64,000 nt of DNA from PALSA-270 sp963770915 (GTDB lineage: Bacteria; Acidobacteriota; Terriglobia; Terriglobales; Acidobacteriaceae): NCBI GenBank assembly GCA_963770915.1, contig CAVYRG010000001.1:3782001-3846000 (forward strand), read 5' to 3'. Numbering within the stretch: position 1 is the first letter of the stretch; each line of letters begins with the position of its first letter. The position numbers and the translations under genes are program-made. Below are positions 1-9,004 of this stretch, piece by piece. A model generated the notes under the pieces. It had not been told where the DNA came from. It saw only the letters and a program-made list of their open reading frames with translations, and did no database searches.

Positions 1-510
1 CAGTTTTCTCCCCACGGTCAGCCGGTGCCGCAGACGGACTCGGAGACCTCCCTGGCTAAGATTCAGAATGTTTCCCTTGAGCCTTTGCTGGGCCGAACAG
101 ATCAGTGAGACCGGCGTCTCCAGTGCGTGGCGATGGTAGCGCAGCCGTCCTTTCAGAATCAGATTGCGGGCGGCAGAGAGTGTGTGCACCGCCTTCTCCA
201 CCGACACCGGCTTTCGCACCACGAAGGCCGCGTTGGACGTTTCGTGATCGTAGCGAGCATCGGAACCGCTGGCGATGAGCACCGGCGCGGAATCCGTGTT
301 GACGTTCTGCTCCAGCTTGCGCAGAAAAATTTCGATCCCGCTCATGTCGTAATCCACGATCAGAGCGTCGATCTTGGATTTCGCCAGACGAATCCAGGCG
401 CGCTGCGGTTCCGGCTCAACTTCGACTTCAATGTGCAAGCCGCCGAGTATGCACTCGAAAACGCTAACCTCTTGGAAGTCCCGGGAGACGATCATCGAAG
501 AAATGCTCAT
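1..510 (-). CDS. REC-like and PilZ domain protein (3' end cut by window edge)
   Basis: An open frame starts at the ATG complementary to 508-510 and runs without a stop to base 1, so 170 residues are visible and the C-terminus lies outside the window. Residues 1-115 resemble a response-regulator receiver: an acidic residue sits in LIVDYD near residue 52 and a conserved KP pair in VVRKPVS near residue 100. From about residue 120 a PilZ domain begins, with its arginine-rich start (RLRYHRHALETPVSL) and the N-L-S-Q-G-G motif near residue 155. PilZ domains usually bind cyclic di-GMP. A role in c-di-GMP-controlled surface or motility functions is inferred from the family only. The next gene (epimerase) is on the same strand upstream, about 74 bases away. 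Confidence 0.75.
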   Translation of the reverse strand, partial: MSISSMIVSRDFQEVSVFECILGGLHIEVEVEPEPQRAWIRLAKSKIDALIVDYDMSGIEIFLRKLEQNVNTDSAPVLIASGSDARYDHETSNAAFVVRKPVSVEKAVHTLSAARNLILKGRLRYHRHALETPVSLICSAQQRLKGNILNLSQGGLRVRLRHRLTVGRKL

Positions 511-583
511 GCCGCAACTCTAAGACCTGAACGTAATTGCGCCCAAGTGACCGAGGTAATGAAAGGTTGAGAGGCCAGCCAAG

Positions 584-1528
584 CTAGTGCCGCTGGGCGC
601 GGTACCACTCGACCGTCCGGCGCAAGCCTTCCTCGAAATCCACGCGGGGCCGGTAGCCCAAATGTTTTTCTGCTTGTGAGATGTCGGCCAGCGAGTGCTT
701 GATATCGCCTGGACGTTCCGCCGCATATTGCATTTCGCCCTTGAATCCGGTGAGTGGTTTCAGAGCCAGAAATACTTCGTTCAAATCCACCCGCCGGCCC
801 GTGGCCACGTTGAATACGCGCCCCGCAACTTCCGCGGCAGGAGCTTTTGCCGCCAACAAATTGGCTTCGACGGCATTGTCGATATAAGTGAAATCGCGGC
901 TTTGTGTTCCATCTCCGAAAATCGTAGGCGAGGTTCCTGCCAGCATCTGCGTGATGAATTTCGCCAACACTCCGGAATAGGGCGAGGAGGGATCCTGCCG
1001 GGGCCCGAAAACATTGAAGTAACGCAGGCAAACCGTTTCCAGGCCGTAGCAGCGGTAAAAGGAGATCATGTAATGCTCGCCAGCCAGCTTGGCCACCGCG
1101 TAAGGAGAGATCGGATTCGGTGTCATCTCTTCGCGCTTGGGCAGAGTTGGCGTATCACCGTAAGCGGACGACGATGCCGCATAGACCACACGTTTGACTT
1201 GCGCGTCGCGCGCCGCGATCAGCAGATGAAGCGTGCCGTCCACATTGTGGCGATTGTTTCCCAGCGGATCGAGCACCGACTTGGGCACGGATGGAACCGC
1301 GGCTTCGTGGAAAATGTAATCCACGCCCACGCAGGCTTCGCGCAATGCCTGCAGATCAAGCAGGTCAATCTGGCGGAAATCGATGAGGGAAAGAATCTCG
1401 CCCAGGTTTTCCCGCCTTCCAGTGGAGAAATTGTCGATACCGCGTACTCGGTCGCCTTGCGCCAGCACCGCGCGCGCCAGCGCCGATCCCACAAAGCCAG
1501 CGACTCCGGTGATCAGGCAGGTGGCCAT
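584..1528 (-). CDS. NAD-dependent epimerase/dehydratase (UDP-sugar 4-epimerase type)
   Basis: Extended short-chain dehydrogenase of about 314 residues, the usual length for UDP-glucose or UDP-N-acetylglucosamine 4-epimerases. The N-terminus carries the Rossmann motif TGVAGFVGSAL, and the catalytic tyrosine and lysine are in SPYAVAKLAGEHY. The stretch CLRYFNVFGPRQDP is typical of the WbpP/GalE-like sugar-nucleotide branch. The reaction is probably 4-epimerisation of a UDP-sugar for surface polysaccharide; the exact substrate cannot be read from sequence. The ATG at 1526-1528 gives MATCLITGV, the expected start directly before the first beta strand. A GTG at 1553-1555 would add nine residues. 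Same strand as engB downstream of it in the list. Confidence 0.85.
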   Translation of the reverse strand: MATCLITGVAGFVGSALARAVLAQGDRVRGIDNFSTGRRENLGEILSLIDFRQIDLLDLQALREACVGVDYIFHEAAVPSVPKSVLDPLGNNRHNVDGTLHLLIAARDAQVKRVVYAASSSAYGDTPTLPKREEMTPNPISPYAVAKLAGEHYMISFYRCYGLETVCLRYFNVFGPRQDPSSPYSGVLAKFITQMLAGTSPTIFGDGTQSRDFTYIDNAVEANLLAAKAPAAEVAGRVFNVATGRRVDLNEVFLALKPLTGFKGEMQYAAERPGDIKHSLADISQAEKHLGYRPRVDFEEGLRRTVEWYRAQRH

Positions 1529-1588
1529 CGCGGACTCATCATAGCTGATGGCCACAGGCGTCGATTCCCACGATTGCCTCGCCGATGG

Positions 1589-2209
1589 TCATTGAACCGA
1601 ATCCGAATGCGGTTCGGCGTGGTGGTTCGTGGCCGCCTGAATCTCTTTCCACAATTCGTCCCTTCCGGAGCCGGAGCGCGCCGAGTAGGGCAGGACGCGG
1701 GCTTGGGGAGCTGCCTCCTGCAGCGCCCGCAAGGCATGGGTCAGCTGATTGCCGGATAGCCGGTCGCTTTTCGTAGCCACAACCAAAAATGGCCGACCGC
1801 TCGCGGCCAGGAATTCAAACAATAGTTTGTCGCTGGCCTGTGGCGGCACGTTGCTATCAACCAGAGCGATGCAAAGAGCCAGACTGGGGCGGGTGAGCAG
1901 GTAAGGTTCGATGAAGCTGGGCCACTGCGCTGAAATGTCCCGCGAGATTTTGGCGTAACCGTATCCAGGCAGATCGGTGAAAATCAGCTCTGGGCGCGGC
2001 TTGCCGGCCCAGCGCACCTCGAAAAAATTCACCGTCCGAGTGCGCCCGGGGGTTGAGCTGGTCTTGGCAACCTTGGAGCCGAGCAGGGAATTGATCAGAC
2101 TCGATTTTCCCACGTTGGAGCGGCCAAGAAAGGCGATCTCGGGCAGCGTCGGGGCGGGGAAGCGGGCGGCATCAGAAGCTGAAGTCACAAACCGGGACAG
2201 CATGCGCAT
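1589..2209 (-). CDS. engB: Ribosome biogenesis GTP-binding protein EngB/YsxC
   Basis: Single-domain TRAFAC GTPase of about 206 residues, the family's normal length. G1 is GRSNVGKS, the switch-I threonine lies in STPGRTRTVNFFEV, G3 is DLPGYGYA and G4 is ATKSD. YsxC/EngB GTPases act in late assembly of the large ribosomal subunit and in division in many bacteria. The ATG at 2207-2209 (MRMLSRF) is preferred; a TTG at 2261-2263 would add 18 residues without homology to the family. It lies 60 bases before the epimerase on the same strand and is divergent from the zinc-ribbon gene. Confidence 0.93.
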   Translation of the reverse strand: MRMLSRFVTSASDAARFPAPTLPEIAFLGRSNVGKSSLINSLLGSKVAKTSSTPGRTRTVNFFEVRWAGKPRPELIFTDLPGYGYAKISRDISAQWPSFIEPYLLTRPSLALCIALVDSNVPPQASDKLLFEFLAASGRPFLVVATKSDRLSGNQLTHALRALQEAAPQARVLPYSARSGSGRDELWKEIQAATNHHAEPHSDSVQ

Positions 2210-2365
2210 AAGCGAAGTTTGCCGGTTCACACCGGAAGTTGCAAGTCTGTAGGATCGCGGCAAGTGCTCGCTCGCACAGGGACTTAAAGCCGGACCCGGC
2301 CGCCACTACCCAACCACTTGCAAAATGCCTTGCGGTAAGGCACCCTAACTCGCTTGAGGTTGGCT

Positions 2366-3202
2366 GTGATTTGTACGAATTGCAAGGCGGAAATCCCCAA
2401 TCAATCGAAGTTCTGTATGAAGTGCGGCAAGCAGATGGGCAGCGCCCCGGCTTCCCAGGCGCCGTCGTCCCCGCCGCCGGCCCCTCCCGCGCCCTGCAGC
2501 AAATGCGGAGCCGAGTTGCCGGCTGGGTCCAAGTTCTGCCTGAAGTGCGGGCAGCAGGTACCCTTGGAACCCGAAATTCCCGTTTCGCCTCCCGTCACTT
2601 TCTGCGATTGCGGTACTAAGCTGCCCCAGGCATCATTCTTTTGCCCCATGTGCGGCAAGGCGGTGAACGTTGGGCCCAACCATCCTCTGGCTCCAAGCTT
2701 GCGGAAACGCAAACATCCGGCGCGCTTTTTGATTTGGCTGATCATCCCGATTGCGCTCGGAGGCGCCGCCTGGTGGGCTGCTACCAGCAACAATGACACC
2801 GCGCGGCAGATTCAAAGGTTTGTCGTCAAGGCGCACGATGAGGCGATTACGCCTACGGTGCTCTCGGTAAAGCCTCGCGGATTCGCCTCCTACAAGTTTA
2901 TTGTTCCCTTCGGGGCCACCGATGTTTCGGTCGACGGCGAATTCACCGCCACCGGCGATGCCGCCAGCGAGGTCGAGGTCTTGATATTCAAGGACGACGC
3001 TTTCGTCGACTGGCAGGGCGGCTATTCGCCAAGCTCCTACTACAGCAGCGGCAGAGTGAAGCAGGCGGATATCAAGGCTTCGCTCCCGGCGGGTCCCGGC
3101 ACCTACTACGTGGTGTTCAACAATAACTTCTCGACGCGGACGGCAAAGTCGGTGCAGGCCGACGTGACCCTGCATTACAGCCGGTTCTGGCCTCAACTCT
3201 AG
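2366..3202 (+). CDS. Triple zinc-ribbon membrane protein with C-terminal beta domain
   Basis: About 278 residues. The GTG start at 2366 is chosen because a GAGG sits seven bases ahead of it; a TTG at 2354 is the upstream alternative. The cytoplasmic part holds three zinc ribbons with paired cysteines (CTNCKAEIPNQSKFCMKC, CSKCGAELPAGSKFCLKC and a third ending CPMCGK) separated by proline-rich linkers. A basic stretch (RKRKH) is followed by one hydrophobic segment near residues 115-133. The C-terminal 110 residues look like an all-beta domain containing SSYYSSG and YYVVFNNNFS, reminiscent of GOLD-type folds, which is a guess. No catalytic motif is seen. Function unknown; an envelope-linked sensor or scaffold is possible. 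Confidence 0.7.
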   Translation: MICTNCKAEIPNQSKFCMKCGKQMGSAPASQAPSSPPPAPPAPCSKCGAELPAGSKFCLKCGQQVPLEPEIPVSPPVTFCDCGTKLPQASFFCPMCGKAVNVGPNHPLAPSLRKRKHPARFLIWLIIPIALGGAAWWAATSNNDTARQIQRFVVKAHDEAITPTVLSVKPRGFASYKFIVPFGATDVSVDGEFTATGDAASEVEVLIFKDDAFVDWQGGYSPSSYYSSGRVKQADIKASLPAGPGTYYVVFNNNFSTRTAKSVQADVTLHYSRFWPQL

Positions 3203-3209
3203 GCGGAAT

Positions 3210-4379
3210 TTAGGCGGGAGTGCGCCAGCGCTCGCTGATGCGGAATCCGCGTTTTCGTCCCTCGCGCACAATCGCTTCTCCCGGCACCGCCACTTCCAGC
3301 GGGATGGAGCCAAGCGGCGTTTCTTTTTTCGCGATCATCGCCGCGATGATGGCAAGGTGCCATCCGGTAGTGCGTTGCATCGCGGTGAAGCCGGTCGCCT
3401 CGTCGTAGGAGTCGATCAGATCGACTTCCACCTCCGCGGGCTTTCCACCTTTCTTCCCGCGCGCGACGACGCGAATGATGCAGATATCCTTGTCATCGTC
3501 GATGCGGACCTTCGGTTCATACAGTGCGTGAAACAACTGGCGGGGGACCACGTCCTTCCCGTTCACTTGAACCGGCTTGAGCTCGAACAATCCAAGATCG
3601 TGGAAGGCCTTTAACTGAGCGAACGTCCCGGGATAACGCAGTACTTTGAGTTGGTAGGTTTGCAGCTTCCCTAGAAAAGTCCAGGGGGCGGTGGAAGCGC
3701 CGCCGGCGATGAGAAAAGCCTCCAGCTTGCCCAGCGCCGGCACGTCCACAATTTCGAACTCAGTGAAACAGGGAACGTGTTGCAGCTTTCCCTCGCGCAG
3801 CACCGTCATGCCGCCGTAATACTCGTTGGTGAGACCTTCGATATTGAAGGTCAGCGAGTAGTTCCAGGGCGGCTGCGGATTCTGCGGCAGCCCGCCGTCG
3901 AACATATAAATATGTTCCGGCTCTCCAACCAGGCCCATGGCGTAGACCGCCAGATTGTTTCCCATGCCCGGCCCGAGCCCACAGTCGGGAATAATTCGCA
4001 CGCCCGCTTGCTTGGCCTCTGAGTCGAGTGCATGCTGCTGCCGCACGGTTTCAGTGTGCCCTCCCAGGTCGCAGAAGGAAACGCCTTGCGCCAGGGCAAT
4101 CTTGGTCAGACCAAGATTGTAGAAATACGGCACAGCGCTCAACACCACGTCGTGGCCATGCATCGCGCGGGCCACAGCATTTTCATCGCGAACGTCCAGC
4201 GCTAGAGGCTCGGCGGCCTTGCGCCCGACAAGCTGGTTCACGCGGTCAGCCGCCGCCTTCGCACGCTGCAAATCAGCGTCCGCCACAGTAATGCGCTCGG
4301 CGTCGCCGAAGTTGGCCAGGTCATACGCGGCGGCCAGACCTTGCCGTCCGCTTCCAAGAACGATGTAGGAAAATGCCAT
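3210..4379 (-). CDS. Saccharopine dehydrogenase-like NAD(P)-dependent oxidoreductase
   Basis: 389 residues. The N-terminal Rossmann motif is VLGSGRQGLAAAYDL, followed by the saccharopine dehydrogenase pattern in which the second domain starts near residue 125 with VRIIPDCGLGPGMGNNLAVYA. The length and the GLGPG element fit the lysine 6-dehydrogenase/saccharopine reductase group. The substrate is probably an amino acid or its imine, but it cannot be fixed from sequence. The gene ends eight bases from the convergent zinc-ribbon gene. It lies 19 bases downstream of the DUF985 cupin gene on the same strand, so the two may be cotranscribed. Confidence 0.8.
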   Translation of the reverse strand: MAFSYIVLGSGRQGLAAAYDLANFGDAERITVADADLQRAKAAADRVNQLVGRKAAEPLALDVRDENAVARAMHGHDVVLSAVPYFYNLGLTKIALAQGVSFCDLGGHTETVRQQHALDSEAKQAGVRIIPDCGLGPGMGNNLAVYAMGLVGEPEHIYMFDGGLPQNPQPPWNYSLTFNIEGLTNEYYGGMTVLREGKLQHVPCFTEFEIVDVPALGKLEAFLIAGGASTAPWTFLGKLQTYQLKVLRYPGTFAQLKAFHDLGLFELKPVQVNGKDVVPRQLFHALYEPKVRIDDDKDICIIRVVARGKKGGKPAEVEVDLIDSYDEATGFTAMQRTTGWHLAIIAAMIAKKETPLGSIPLEVAVPGEAIVREGRKRGFRISERWRTPA

Positions 4380-4398
4380 GATTCCTTCAGCCCGTCCA

Positions 4399-4905
4399 TC
4401 ACACGCGGGTGAATCGTTCGATCAGCCGCCGATGCCGCGGAAAAAGTTCCGTCAGCTTCTCCCGTTCTCCCATTTCAAAATCTTCGAATTCGAATCCCGG
4501 CGCCACCGTGCATCCTACCAGCGCGTACGATTTCCGGTCGCGCACCTGCGACGCGAACCAGCAACCTGCTGGTACCACCGCCTGCAATGTCTCGCCCGCC
4601 TCCAAATCGCTCCCCAATAGAATTTCGGACGCGTCCCCGTTCCCATCGATCACATGAACCGCCAGCGTGCTCCCGGCATAGAAATGCCACAGTTCATCGG
4701 ATTGCAGCCGGTGAAAAGCGGAGAAATTCTCCCCTTCGAGCAGAAAATAAATAGCAGTAGAGGCGCAACGCGCTCCCGACAAAGACGCTGGCAATGCCGC
4801 CTGGGCAATCGAGAGCCCCGAGCGATGCGTCTCCCGATAGAATCCGCCCTCAGGGTGAGGAATGAGTTTTAGCTTCTCGATCCAGTACCGGGCATCTTTC
4901 TCCAT
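4399..4905 (-). CDS. Cupin-fold protein, DUF985 family
   Basis: 168 residues beginning MEKDARYWIEKL. The N-terminal LIPHPEGGFYRETHRS and the central SAFHRLQSDELWHFYAGS are hallmarks of the DUF985 (Cupin_5) family, single-domain beta-barrel proteins of unknown substrate. C-terminal VAPGFEFEDFEMG is also typical. The start ATG overlaps the TGA of the upstream 101-residue gene by one base (TGATG), which indicates translational coupling with that gene. Confidence 0.85.
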   Translation of the reverse strand: MEKDARYWIEKLKLIPHPEGGFYRETHRSGLSIAQAALPASLSGARCASTAIYFLLEGENFSAFHRLQSDELWHFYAGSTLAVHVIDGNGDASEILLGSDLEAGETLQAVVPAGCWFASQVRDRKSYALVGCTVAPGFEFEDFEMGEREKLTELFPRHRRLIERFTRV

Positions 4906-5210
4906 CACCGGCCCGGGCCGTAAACAGTGATTTTGCCATCCGCGACCACAGCCAGATATCTTCCCGCCTGCAGGAACTGCATGACTTTCTTTCCCTCGCG
5001 CGCCATCTGCGCCCAGCCAGAAGGCGTTCGCGGATTCTGCTCCAACCCTCGCAGTTCTTGCCCGTCGAAGGTGAAATCCACTTGCCGCAACTGCTGTCGC
5101 CTAGTGCGTTGAACCGGGTAGCGCCGGCCTTCCACTTCCACGGCCTGCGCCTGCTCCACCATGGCTTGCCGCCATACAGCGATCAGCGTTTCCTGCAGCC
5201 GCTGGTCCAT
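4905..5210 (-). CDS. Conserved small protein of unknown function
   Basis: 101 residues from the ATG at 5208-5210; a TTG two codons upstream is possible. The protein is basic and rich in Gln and Arg, with the stretch VQRTRRQQLRQVDFTFDGQEL and a C-terminal hydrophobic AGRYLAVVADGKITVYGPG that reads like two beta strands. No signal peptide, membrane segment or catalytic motif is visible. Overlap with the DUF985 gene by one base suggests a shared transcript. I do not recognise the family. Confidence 0.6.
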   Translation of the reverse strand: MDQRLQETLIAVWRQAMVEQAQAVEVEGRRYPVQRTRRQQLRQVDFTFDGQELRGLEQNPRTPSGWAQMAREGKKVMQFLQAGRYLAVVADGKITVYGPGR

Positions 5211-5240
5211 GAGCAAAGCACACCTAACAACGATTACGTC

Positions 5241-5432
5241 TCAGAGAAATCCACCGGTGTTCACGGTCAGAATGCTCAGCGCCATTTCCAACTTCCGAAT
5301 GGCCTCCGCCAATTCCGGATGCTCCCCAACCTTTTCCTGAAGCGACTTCATCAGGGTATGCGCTCCGGCGATATGCTCCACCGCGGGAGAAGGATCTGCT
5401 GGTTTGGATTCCGGTTCACTCTGCGATGGCAT
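5241..5432 (-). CDS. Small acidic helical protein of unknown function
   Basis: 63 residues. The first 17 are Pro, Ser and Glu rich, followed by an amphipathic helical stretch (HTLMKSLQEKVGEHPELAEA) and a short C-terminal helix. It shares strand and spacing (30 bases) with the 101-residue gene downstream and may belong to the same transcription unit. No family is recognised. Coding potential is supported by position and codon use rather than by homology. Confidence 0.5.
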   Translation of the reverse strand: MPSQSEPESKPADPSPAVEHIAGAHTLMKSLQEKVGEHPELAEAIRKLEMALSILTVNTGGFL

Positions 5433-5481
5433 GAGACACCCCGAGCATTAGTGTAGCGCGAGCGGAGACTTTGCCGTTTGC

Positions 5482-5934
5482 CTAGCCCGGGTATCGCCCT
5501 GTGATGTAGCCTTCCAGTTCTTCGATGGCCTGCGCCTGCTCCGAGATGATCCACTTCACCAGGTCGCCGATCGAGACCACGCCCACAATCTGGTCATCTT
5601 CCATGACGGGCAGATGACGGATGTCGCGGTTGGTCATGATCGCCATGCACTCATCTACGGTGTGATGCTGAGCTACGAAGACCACCGGGCTGGTCATGAT
5701 GTGGCTGACCGGCGTGTCCTTGGAAGAAAGGCCTTTGAGAATGATCTTGCGCGCGTAATCGCGTTCCGAAAGGATGCCGACGAGTTTGCCTCCCTCAAGC
5801 ACCAGCAATGCGCCGATGTCCTCCTCGGCCATGCGCTCGATCGCTTCGTAGACAGATTGATGGGGCGCTACAGACAGGACTTGACTACCAGACTTTCGCC
5901 GCAATACGGCATCAATGGTGTCGGTCAGTTTCAT
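5482..5934 (-). CDS. CBS-domain pair protein
   Basis: 150 residues from the ATG at 5932-5934 (MKLTDTIDAVLRRK). The open frame extends 32 codons further upstream, but that part lacks homology and runs into the opposite promoter region. Two tandem CBS motifs are clear: residues about 10-70 with GALLVLEGGKLVGILSERDY, and about 75-135 with IRHLPVMEDDQIVGVVSIGD. This minimal two-CBS form usually binds adenosyl ligands such as AMP, ATP or NADH and acts as a regulatory module. Partner unknown. Divergent from the Tat-exported 920-residue gene. Confidence 0.9.
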   Translation of the reverse strand: MKLTDTIDAVLRRKSGSQVLSVAPHQSVYEAIERMAEEDIGALLVLEGGKLVGILSERDYARKIILKGLSSKDTPVSHIMTSPVVFVAQHHTVDECMAIMTNRDIRHLPVMEDDQIVGVVSIGDLVKWIISEQAQAIEELEGYITGRYPG

Positions 5935-6032
5935 GGGACACCGTCCGGCCCGAAATATTAGCACGCAAGTGGAAATCCTTGCTCTAAGAAAACGCTTTCC
6001 TGTACATTCGCAAATGGGAAACCTTTCCAAAC

Positions 6033-8795
6033 ATGCCGGAACAAAAATCTGCTCCTCTTTCTCGCCGCGACTTTCTGCAAACTACAGCCTTATCCCTGGG
6101 AGCCCTTGCCGTCGCGCCGCACGCGGTGGCGCAGGCGCGTGAGCCGAAGAGCATTTCTCTCGTGGTCGAGCCTGCTGACGCGATTGCTTCCGCCACGCCC
6201 TCGAAGTGGGCCATTGATGAACTGAGTCACGCGCTCCAGAAGGGCGGCTCGGAGGTCCATCAATTCGAGTCGCTGCAGCAGGCGCCGCAAGACGTTCTCT
6301 GCATCGTGGCCGCCGGACGCACGTCCGCCCTCGCCGCCGGCATTCTGAAACAGACTGGACTTTCGGTTCCGGACAAGCCGGAGTGTCTCGCGCTAGCCCC
6401 GGCGAAATATCAGGGCAGGTCCGTTCTGCTGGCTTGCGGCAGCGATGCCCGTGGCCTGACGTATGCCTTGCTCGAACTTGCCGATCGCGTGAAGTATGGC
6501 GGCATCGCCCAGCTAGCCTTCAACGCCGTCAAGCCTCTGGCGGAACAGGCCTTCAATGAAACCCGCAGCATCGGGAAATCCTTCGTCAGCGACGTGGAAG
6601 ATAAACCCTGGTTCAACGACCGCGAAATGTGGCCGGCTTATTTCTCCATGCTGGCCACGCAGCGCTTCAACCGCTTCTGCCTGAACTTCGGGATCGGCTT
6701 CGATTTTCTGGAACACGTCCTAGACTCCTATCTCTTGTTTGCCTACCCCTTTCTGCTCGCGGTTCCCGGCTACGATGTGCGCGCGGTGCCTTTGCCCGAC
6801 GCCGAGCGCGACCAGAATCTCGCGACGCTGCAATACATCAGCCGGCAGTGCGTGGACCACGGCATCGATTTCCAACTCGGCATCTGGACCCACGGCTATC
6901 AATGGAAGGACACGCCGCACTCGAATTACACGATCGAAGGTCTGACCCCCGACAATCACGCCGCATATTCCCACGACGCGCTGGCGGCTTTGCTGAAAGC
7001 CTGTCCCGCCATCAGCGGAGTGACCATTCGCACCCACGGCGAGAGCGGAGTGCCGGAGGGCAGTTACGGCTTCTGGGCAACCGTGTTCGACGGCGTGAAG
7101 CAGTCGGGCCGCACGGTTGAGATCGATCTGCATACCAAAGGCCTCGATCAGAAAATGATCGATGGCGCCCTGGCGACGGGAATGCCGGTGCGCCTCTCGC
7201 CCAAATATTGGGCCGAGCACATGGGATTGCCTTACCACCAGACAGCCATCCGCGAACTTGAACTGCCGCACGAGAAACCGCAGAGCCAATTCTTCTCACT
7301 CAGCACCGGCTCGCGCAGCTTCACCCGCTACGGCTATGCCGATTTCATGCGCGAAGATCGTCCCTACAAAGTAATGCCCCGCATCTGGCCGGGCACGCAT
7401 CGCTTCCTTCTTTGGGGCGATCCGGTTTCAACCGCGGCTCACGCCCATGCCTTCACTTTCTGCGGCATGAACGGCGTAGAGCTCTACGAGCCGTTGAGTT
7501 TCAAAGGCCGCCGTGGATCGGGCCTTCCCGGTGGGCGTTGCGCGTATGCCGATGCGTCGCTCAATCCCCACTACGATTGGGAAAAGTATCTTTATACCTA
7601 CCGCGTCTGGGGACGCCTTCTCTACAATCCAAAAGCCGATCCCGAAGTTTATCGCCGTTATCTGCGCCTGCAATTCCTTTTTGCAAACGCTCCCGCCATA
7701 GAATCCGCTCTCGCCAGCGCCACGCGAATCGTCCCGCTGATTACTGCGGCTCACGATCCGTCGGCGGCTAACGATGCCTACAACCCGGAATACTACGTCA
7801 ATCAGTCGATCGTCACTCCCAGCCAGCATCCTTATGGCGATACCCCTCCGCCAAAGATTTTCAGCAATGTCAGCCCGCTCGACCCGCAAATGTTTTCTCG
7901 CATGAGCGATTTCGCCGCTGAGCTGCTTAAGGGTGAGCGCACCGGTAAATATTCTCCGGTTGAAGTGGCACAGTGGCTGGAGGATTTATCGGACGCCGCC
8001 GCAGGAAAGTTGGTCGGTGTGACAGTAATGCAAATTGTGTTCCCCGAGTCTACGGGGAAGCCAGGTCCCGAACTTCGCCGCGCTATCGCGGATCTGCAGA
8101 TCCAGATCAGCCTCGGCCGCTTTTTCGCCGAAAAATTCCGCGCCGGAATGCTCTACGCCATTCACGAGCAGACCGGCGACCGTGGCGCTCTCGAAGAAGC
8201 TCTAAAAGCCTATCGCCACGCGCGAGAGATTTGGTCCGGGCTCGCCTTGCGAGCAGCAGGCGTCTACGCCGCCGACATCACTTACGGCCCCAATCCCTAT
8301 CAGCGTGGCTGCTGGCTCGATCGCCTGCCCGCCATCGACGCCGATATCGCCGAAATGGCCAAGCGACTGGATTCTCTACAAAGTTCTCCTCCACAATCCA
8401 AACAGATTCACCTCGCCATAAAGCACATTCTGGAGCGGCCCAAGGGGAAGGGTGGGCCGCATCGCCATAACATCCCCTGCCATCACGCTGCGCTCGATTC
8501 CTTTACCCCCGGCCAGCCGCTGCACCTGGCTTTTTCAATCGCCCATTCTGCCAAGATTTCAGCCCGCCTCTACTATCGCCACGTCAATCAAGCCGAGCGC
8601 TACGAAACCGCTGACTTTGAAGCGCAAGGCAAAGAATTTCGCGCAGCAATTCCCGCCGGCTATGCCGGCGCAACCTACCCGCTGCAATATTACTTTGAGC
8701 TTAGAGAAGGACCATCGAAGGCTTGGCTCTATCCCGGTTTCGCCCCTGACTTGGCCAACCAACCGTATTTTGTAGTGCGGCCCGCCAAAAGCTGA
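6033..8795 (+). CDS. Tat-exported glycoside-hydrolase-like protein
   Basis: 920 residues with a textbook twin-arginine signal (SRRDFLQTTALSLGALAVAP), so export in folded form is expected. Residues about 40-165 resemble the small alpha/beta domain that precedes the barrel in GH67 and GH20 enzymes. The next 300 residues read as a TIM barrel, with FQLGIWTHGYQW and a possible acidic catalytic segment GVTIRTHGESGVPEG. A helical region (EKYLYTYRVWGRLLYNPKAD) and a C-terminal beta domain follow. It may attack a plant or microbial polysaccharide, perhaps uronic-acid containing; this is inference from fold resemblance and no specific family can be assigned. It stands alone between divergent or unrelated genes. 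Confidence 0.7.
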   Translation: MPEQKSAPLSRRDFLQTTALSLGALAVAPHAVAQAREPKSISLVVEPADAIASATPSKWAIDELSHALQKGGSEVHQFESLQQAPQDVLCIVAAGRTSALAAGILKQTGLSVPDKPECLALAPAKYQGRSVLLACGSDARGLTYALLELADRVKYGGIAQLAFNAVKPLAEQAFNETRSIGKSFVSDVEDKPWFNDREMWPAYFSMLATQRFNRFCLNFGIGFDFLEHVLDSYLLFAYPFLLAVPGYDVRAVPLPDAERDQNLATLQYISRQCVDHGIDFQLGIWTHGYQWKDTPHSNYTIEGLTPDNHAAYSHDALAALLKACPAISGVTIRTHGESGVPEGSYGFWATVFDGVKQSGRTVEIDLHTKGLDQKMIDGALATGMPVRLSPKYWAEHMGLPYHQTAIRELELPHEKPQSQFFSLSTGSRSFTRYGYADFMREDRPYKVMPRIWPGTHRFLLWGDPVSTAAHAHAFTFCGMNGVELYEPLSFKGRRGSGLPGGRCAYADASLNPHYDWEKYLYTYRVWGRLLYNPKADPEVYRRYLRLQFLFANAPAIESALASATRIVPLITAAHDPSAANDAYNPEYYVNQSIVTPSQHPYGDTPPPKIFSNVSPLDPQMFSRMSDFAAELLKGERTGKYSPVEVAQWLEDLSDAAAGKLVGVTVMQIVFPESTGKPGPELRRAIADLQIQISLGRFFAEKFRAGMLYAIHEQTGDRGALEEALKAYRHAREIWSGLALRAAGVYAADITYGPNPYQRGCWLDRLPAIDADIAEMAKRLDSLQSSPPQSKQIHLAIKHILERPKGKGGPHRHNIPCHHAALDSFTPGQPLHLAFSIAHSAKISARLYYRHVNQAERYETADFEAQGKEFRAAIPAGYAGATYPLQYYFELREGPSKAWLYPGFAPDLANQPYFVVRPAKS

Positions 8796-9004
8796 GAGGC
8801 AGCCCCAAGCGACGGCAAGCTGAGAAATCTGCCCTGCCTTCCTCCGCGCCGCGTTTGTTCTTGCATTGTCTGCGAATCTGTCAAGAATGGTTCGGTTGAA
8901 TTGCGCCCCGGTTAGGGTGGAAACTAAGGACCAGTCCACCGCGCCTCAGCCCGCCGCGGGCAAGTCCATAAGCGTATCAAGGCATTTCGTTCGGGGGAGC
9001 AGTC

